Notes under the pieces: generated by a model | What the model was told of the DNA's origin: nothing | The model's input: only the letters and a program-made list of their open reading frames with translations | The model's database searches: none | Source of the DNA: Arctopsyche grandis | Taxonomy: Eukaryota; Arthropoda; Insecta; Trichoptera; Hydropsychidae | DNA length: 64,000 nt | Direction of reading: 5' to 3' | Assembly (NCBI RefSeq): GCF_051622035.1 | Contig: NC_135358.1 | Coordinates: 15,314,001 to 15,378,000, forward strand | Program-made: the position numbers and the translations under genes | Part shown: in pieces, positions 61,791-64,000 of the stretch | Numbering within the stretch: position 1 is the stretch's first letter | How the letters are laid out: the number at the start of each line of letters is the position of its first letter

Positions 61791-64000
61791 CGGTATAGAT
61801 GGTAATTTGGAATTATATTTTATATAAAATATCGCTGAAACATATTTATGTATATTTACATATACATATATATGTACATCAGGGATGGATTTGCTTCACG
61901 AAATTAAATACCTTAACCAATCATATTCGAAAGAAGAATTTTCACTCTATAAAATTCTTCAATTCATTGGTGAATATAAATTAATTTCTTTATTACCGAA
62001 TTTATATATAGTTATCCGTATTTTATTTTATTTTATTCATTGTTATACATAAAAACGCATGTATATAGCAATGATGTGTATTTAAAAAAAAATAAACAAA
62101 TTGGGAAAAAAATGTAGTAATCCAAGTTTAAATATTAAATAATATAAAAAATTTAAATATTTGTATAACTTAACAGATGGTAATTTAAATATTATTTATG
62201 AATTTCTGAATACATAAGACAGCAAAAATTTGAACATTTTATAAGAAACATTTTTTATACTATTTTTTAGCTTTCTTTTTAAATCCTGGTTGGGCCTCTG
62301 GAACTTCTTAGCCACAATCATTATCAATGCAGTTTCTAACCTTTAGGTTATCGAAAATATCAAACACGACTACAACATACGAGTTGATAAGATTAAATAC
62401 AGTAATATTCAACAAAATGTTTCTGAAAACTTCATACAAGAATGTTTATCTGCACTGTGACCCCCTAATTGAAAATATACACTATCATGCCATATAAATT
62501 GTAAATAATTCGTAGTATTTATAGTCATAAACCAACAAGAAAAGTGAAAAAAAAAAATCTCGTATATGTACTTAAGTAAATGTGTACATTTTCTGCAAGT
62601 GATTTCAGCATTTTGGAATATTTACTATCGATTACGTTTATTTGTGCACATTTTCGAACGTTTCAAGGTTTCGTCAATTGAGTTTCGCGCTTCTCCTGGT
62701 CAAATATTTAACTAACATTAAAACAAACATGTCTCAAAGATGTATCGTCGAATTAAGAGAATTAAAAGCTGAGATTTTTATCGGCAAAATGATAGTCAGT
62801 GTCCATCTTCATGAAGAACGTATTCAGTGTCAGATTCGGCATACTAATTCAGCCTCGACCTCGATTAAATATTTTTTAAGACTTCCGGCGTTTGTCAATT
62901 GAATGTAAAAGAAAAATCTATAAAAAAATATGAAAAGACACAAATTTTCTGTAAAATTTAATAATATAAATACATATGTATTGAATATAAAAAAAATATA
63001 TATTGTTTTAACAAAAGCATACTTATATAAATCAATTTTCCATAGGAACATAATGCATATTATATGTAAAATATAGAATATCCAACATTCTAGTGTTCAC
63101 ATATACAAAAGTGAAAAAAAATGAACTGCTAAGGAAACGACGTTGTTTACTAAAAAAAAAAAAAACCAAACAATTACTATTTTCTCATTCGTGGAACGGT
63201 CATAAATCGAAAAATAAAGCTAGCAAGTTGTAAACGGGATAATTATGTATTAGCTAACTTATTTATAAACTTCGTCAGTGTTCATTTCAAAGAAGCACGT
63301 AGCTTCTACATAGTTCCGATGCCCTTATAGCGCAATATGTACTCGGCAAGTTCAAAAGCACTCGTTCTAAAACTATGCAAATTTATAACATTAAATGCAT
63401 TTCATTATCGTTTCGCGTATGAATTGCACGTGTACAGTACATGGAACTTTCAGGTTATCGACACCGCATACCATTATGTGATCCGGCAAAAAATACATAA
63501 ATGGAATAAATGACTTTACAGGCGAACCGAGAAGAGTCCGAGATGAATTTCGTGCTTTTTTTGTATTAACTATGTATATCGTTTAAAGGCGATACGAATT
63601 CGGCGATCAGAGAGTCGACTCGCAGTTTATTGCACCGCATGAGACACAATGGTGTTGAACTACCAAACTCAGTCTGGAGTTTTTACCAGTCTCATTCGAT
63701 TTGCCCTTGATCTAACTTTTAAAAAAATATGTTTCTCAGAAATGTGCATTTCAATGGCACTATCATTTTTCAAATTAAAATGTGTTTGGCATATTTTTAC
63801 AGGATGCGATATTTAAAATGGCACCAAATCAAAACACTTACAATCGCATATGTGGCATGAGATGTACATATGTATGTATAAAATATAATAATTCATAAAT
63901 AGTGACATCACTGAAATATACATATAAAGAAAATGAACGTAAATGTTCTCAAGGCACATTTCCTATGACGATGCAAAATGACAATCGGTGTGAACAAATT

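Larger units (their letters stand above)
60442..64000 (-). other. Probable upstream intron of the chondroitin synthase gene
   Basis: No exon for the missing N-terminal domain was found. It contains a TATG microsatellite (60630-60715), a hAT-like element (61501-61790), AT-rich stretches, and more balanced unique sequence near 60770-60980 and 63270-63720. ATG at 63650 opens a short frame with no recognised product. Confidence 0.5.

Noticed and set aside
62265-62450. Minus-strand stretch ending EVPEAQPGFKKKAKK, possible processed pseudogene
   Set aside because: Only 15 residues look coding, with a stop just before and no recognisable parent.

Overview
The window looks like nuclear DNA of an insect. 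It is AT-rich, its genes are split by short introns with GT-AG borders, five of the six genes belong to conserved animal families, and the space between them is filled with TACA/TATG microsatellites, tRNA-derived SINEs, hAT- and piggyBac-type DNA elements, Helitron-like ends and decayed LINEs. The order cannot be fixed from sequence alone. No rRNA, tRNA gene, known microRNA or CRISPR array was seen.

Six genes can be assembled by joining exons in phase. (1) A plus-strand type II membrane protein (303-11161, 5' end outside the window) has a Frizzled-type CRD and three LDL-receptor class A repeats, like corin, but stops before any SRCR or protease domain. (2) SURF1 (13765-14882, +) is a complete five-exon mitochondrial complex IV assembly factor. 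(3) Sirt6 (15128-16865, -) is a complete six-exon nuclear sirtuin, tail to tail with SURF1. (4) IER3IP1/Yos1 (19029-19475, -) is an 82-residue ER-Golgi membrane protein in three tiny exons. (5) A glycine-rich cuticle-like secreted protein (27520-28982, -) has a split signal peptide and a TATA box. (6) A chondroitin sulfate synthase of the CHSY1 type (56117-60441, -) has its 5' end beyond the right edge.

Layout: 1-11.3 kb is the corin-like gene, mostly one 8.2-kb intron. 11.3-13.7 kb is AT-rich spacer with DNA-transposon remnants. 13.7-19.5 kb is a compact cluster (SURF1, Sirt6, a hAT relic, IER3IP1). 19.5-27.3 kb is repeat-rich spacer. 27.5-29.1 kb is the cuticle gene. 29.1-56.1 kb is a gene desert with many mobile elements, some more GC-rich unique islands and a few possible isolated exons. 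56.1-64 kb is the synthase gene and its introns. The genes share no pathway; they act in the mitochondrion, nucleus, ER/Golgi, plasma membrane and cuticle.

The more unusual items are the protease-less corin-like architecture, an 84-bp frame-preserving intron inside Sirt6, a foldback repeat family whose two arms change together from copy to copy, a SINE family with a 10-bp tail hairpin, and a hAT element with a perfect 8-bp target duplication that carries nested insertions. All calls come from reading the sequence; no database search was run.
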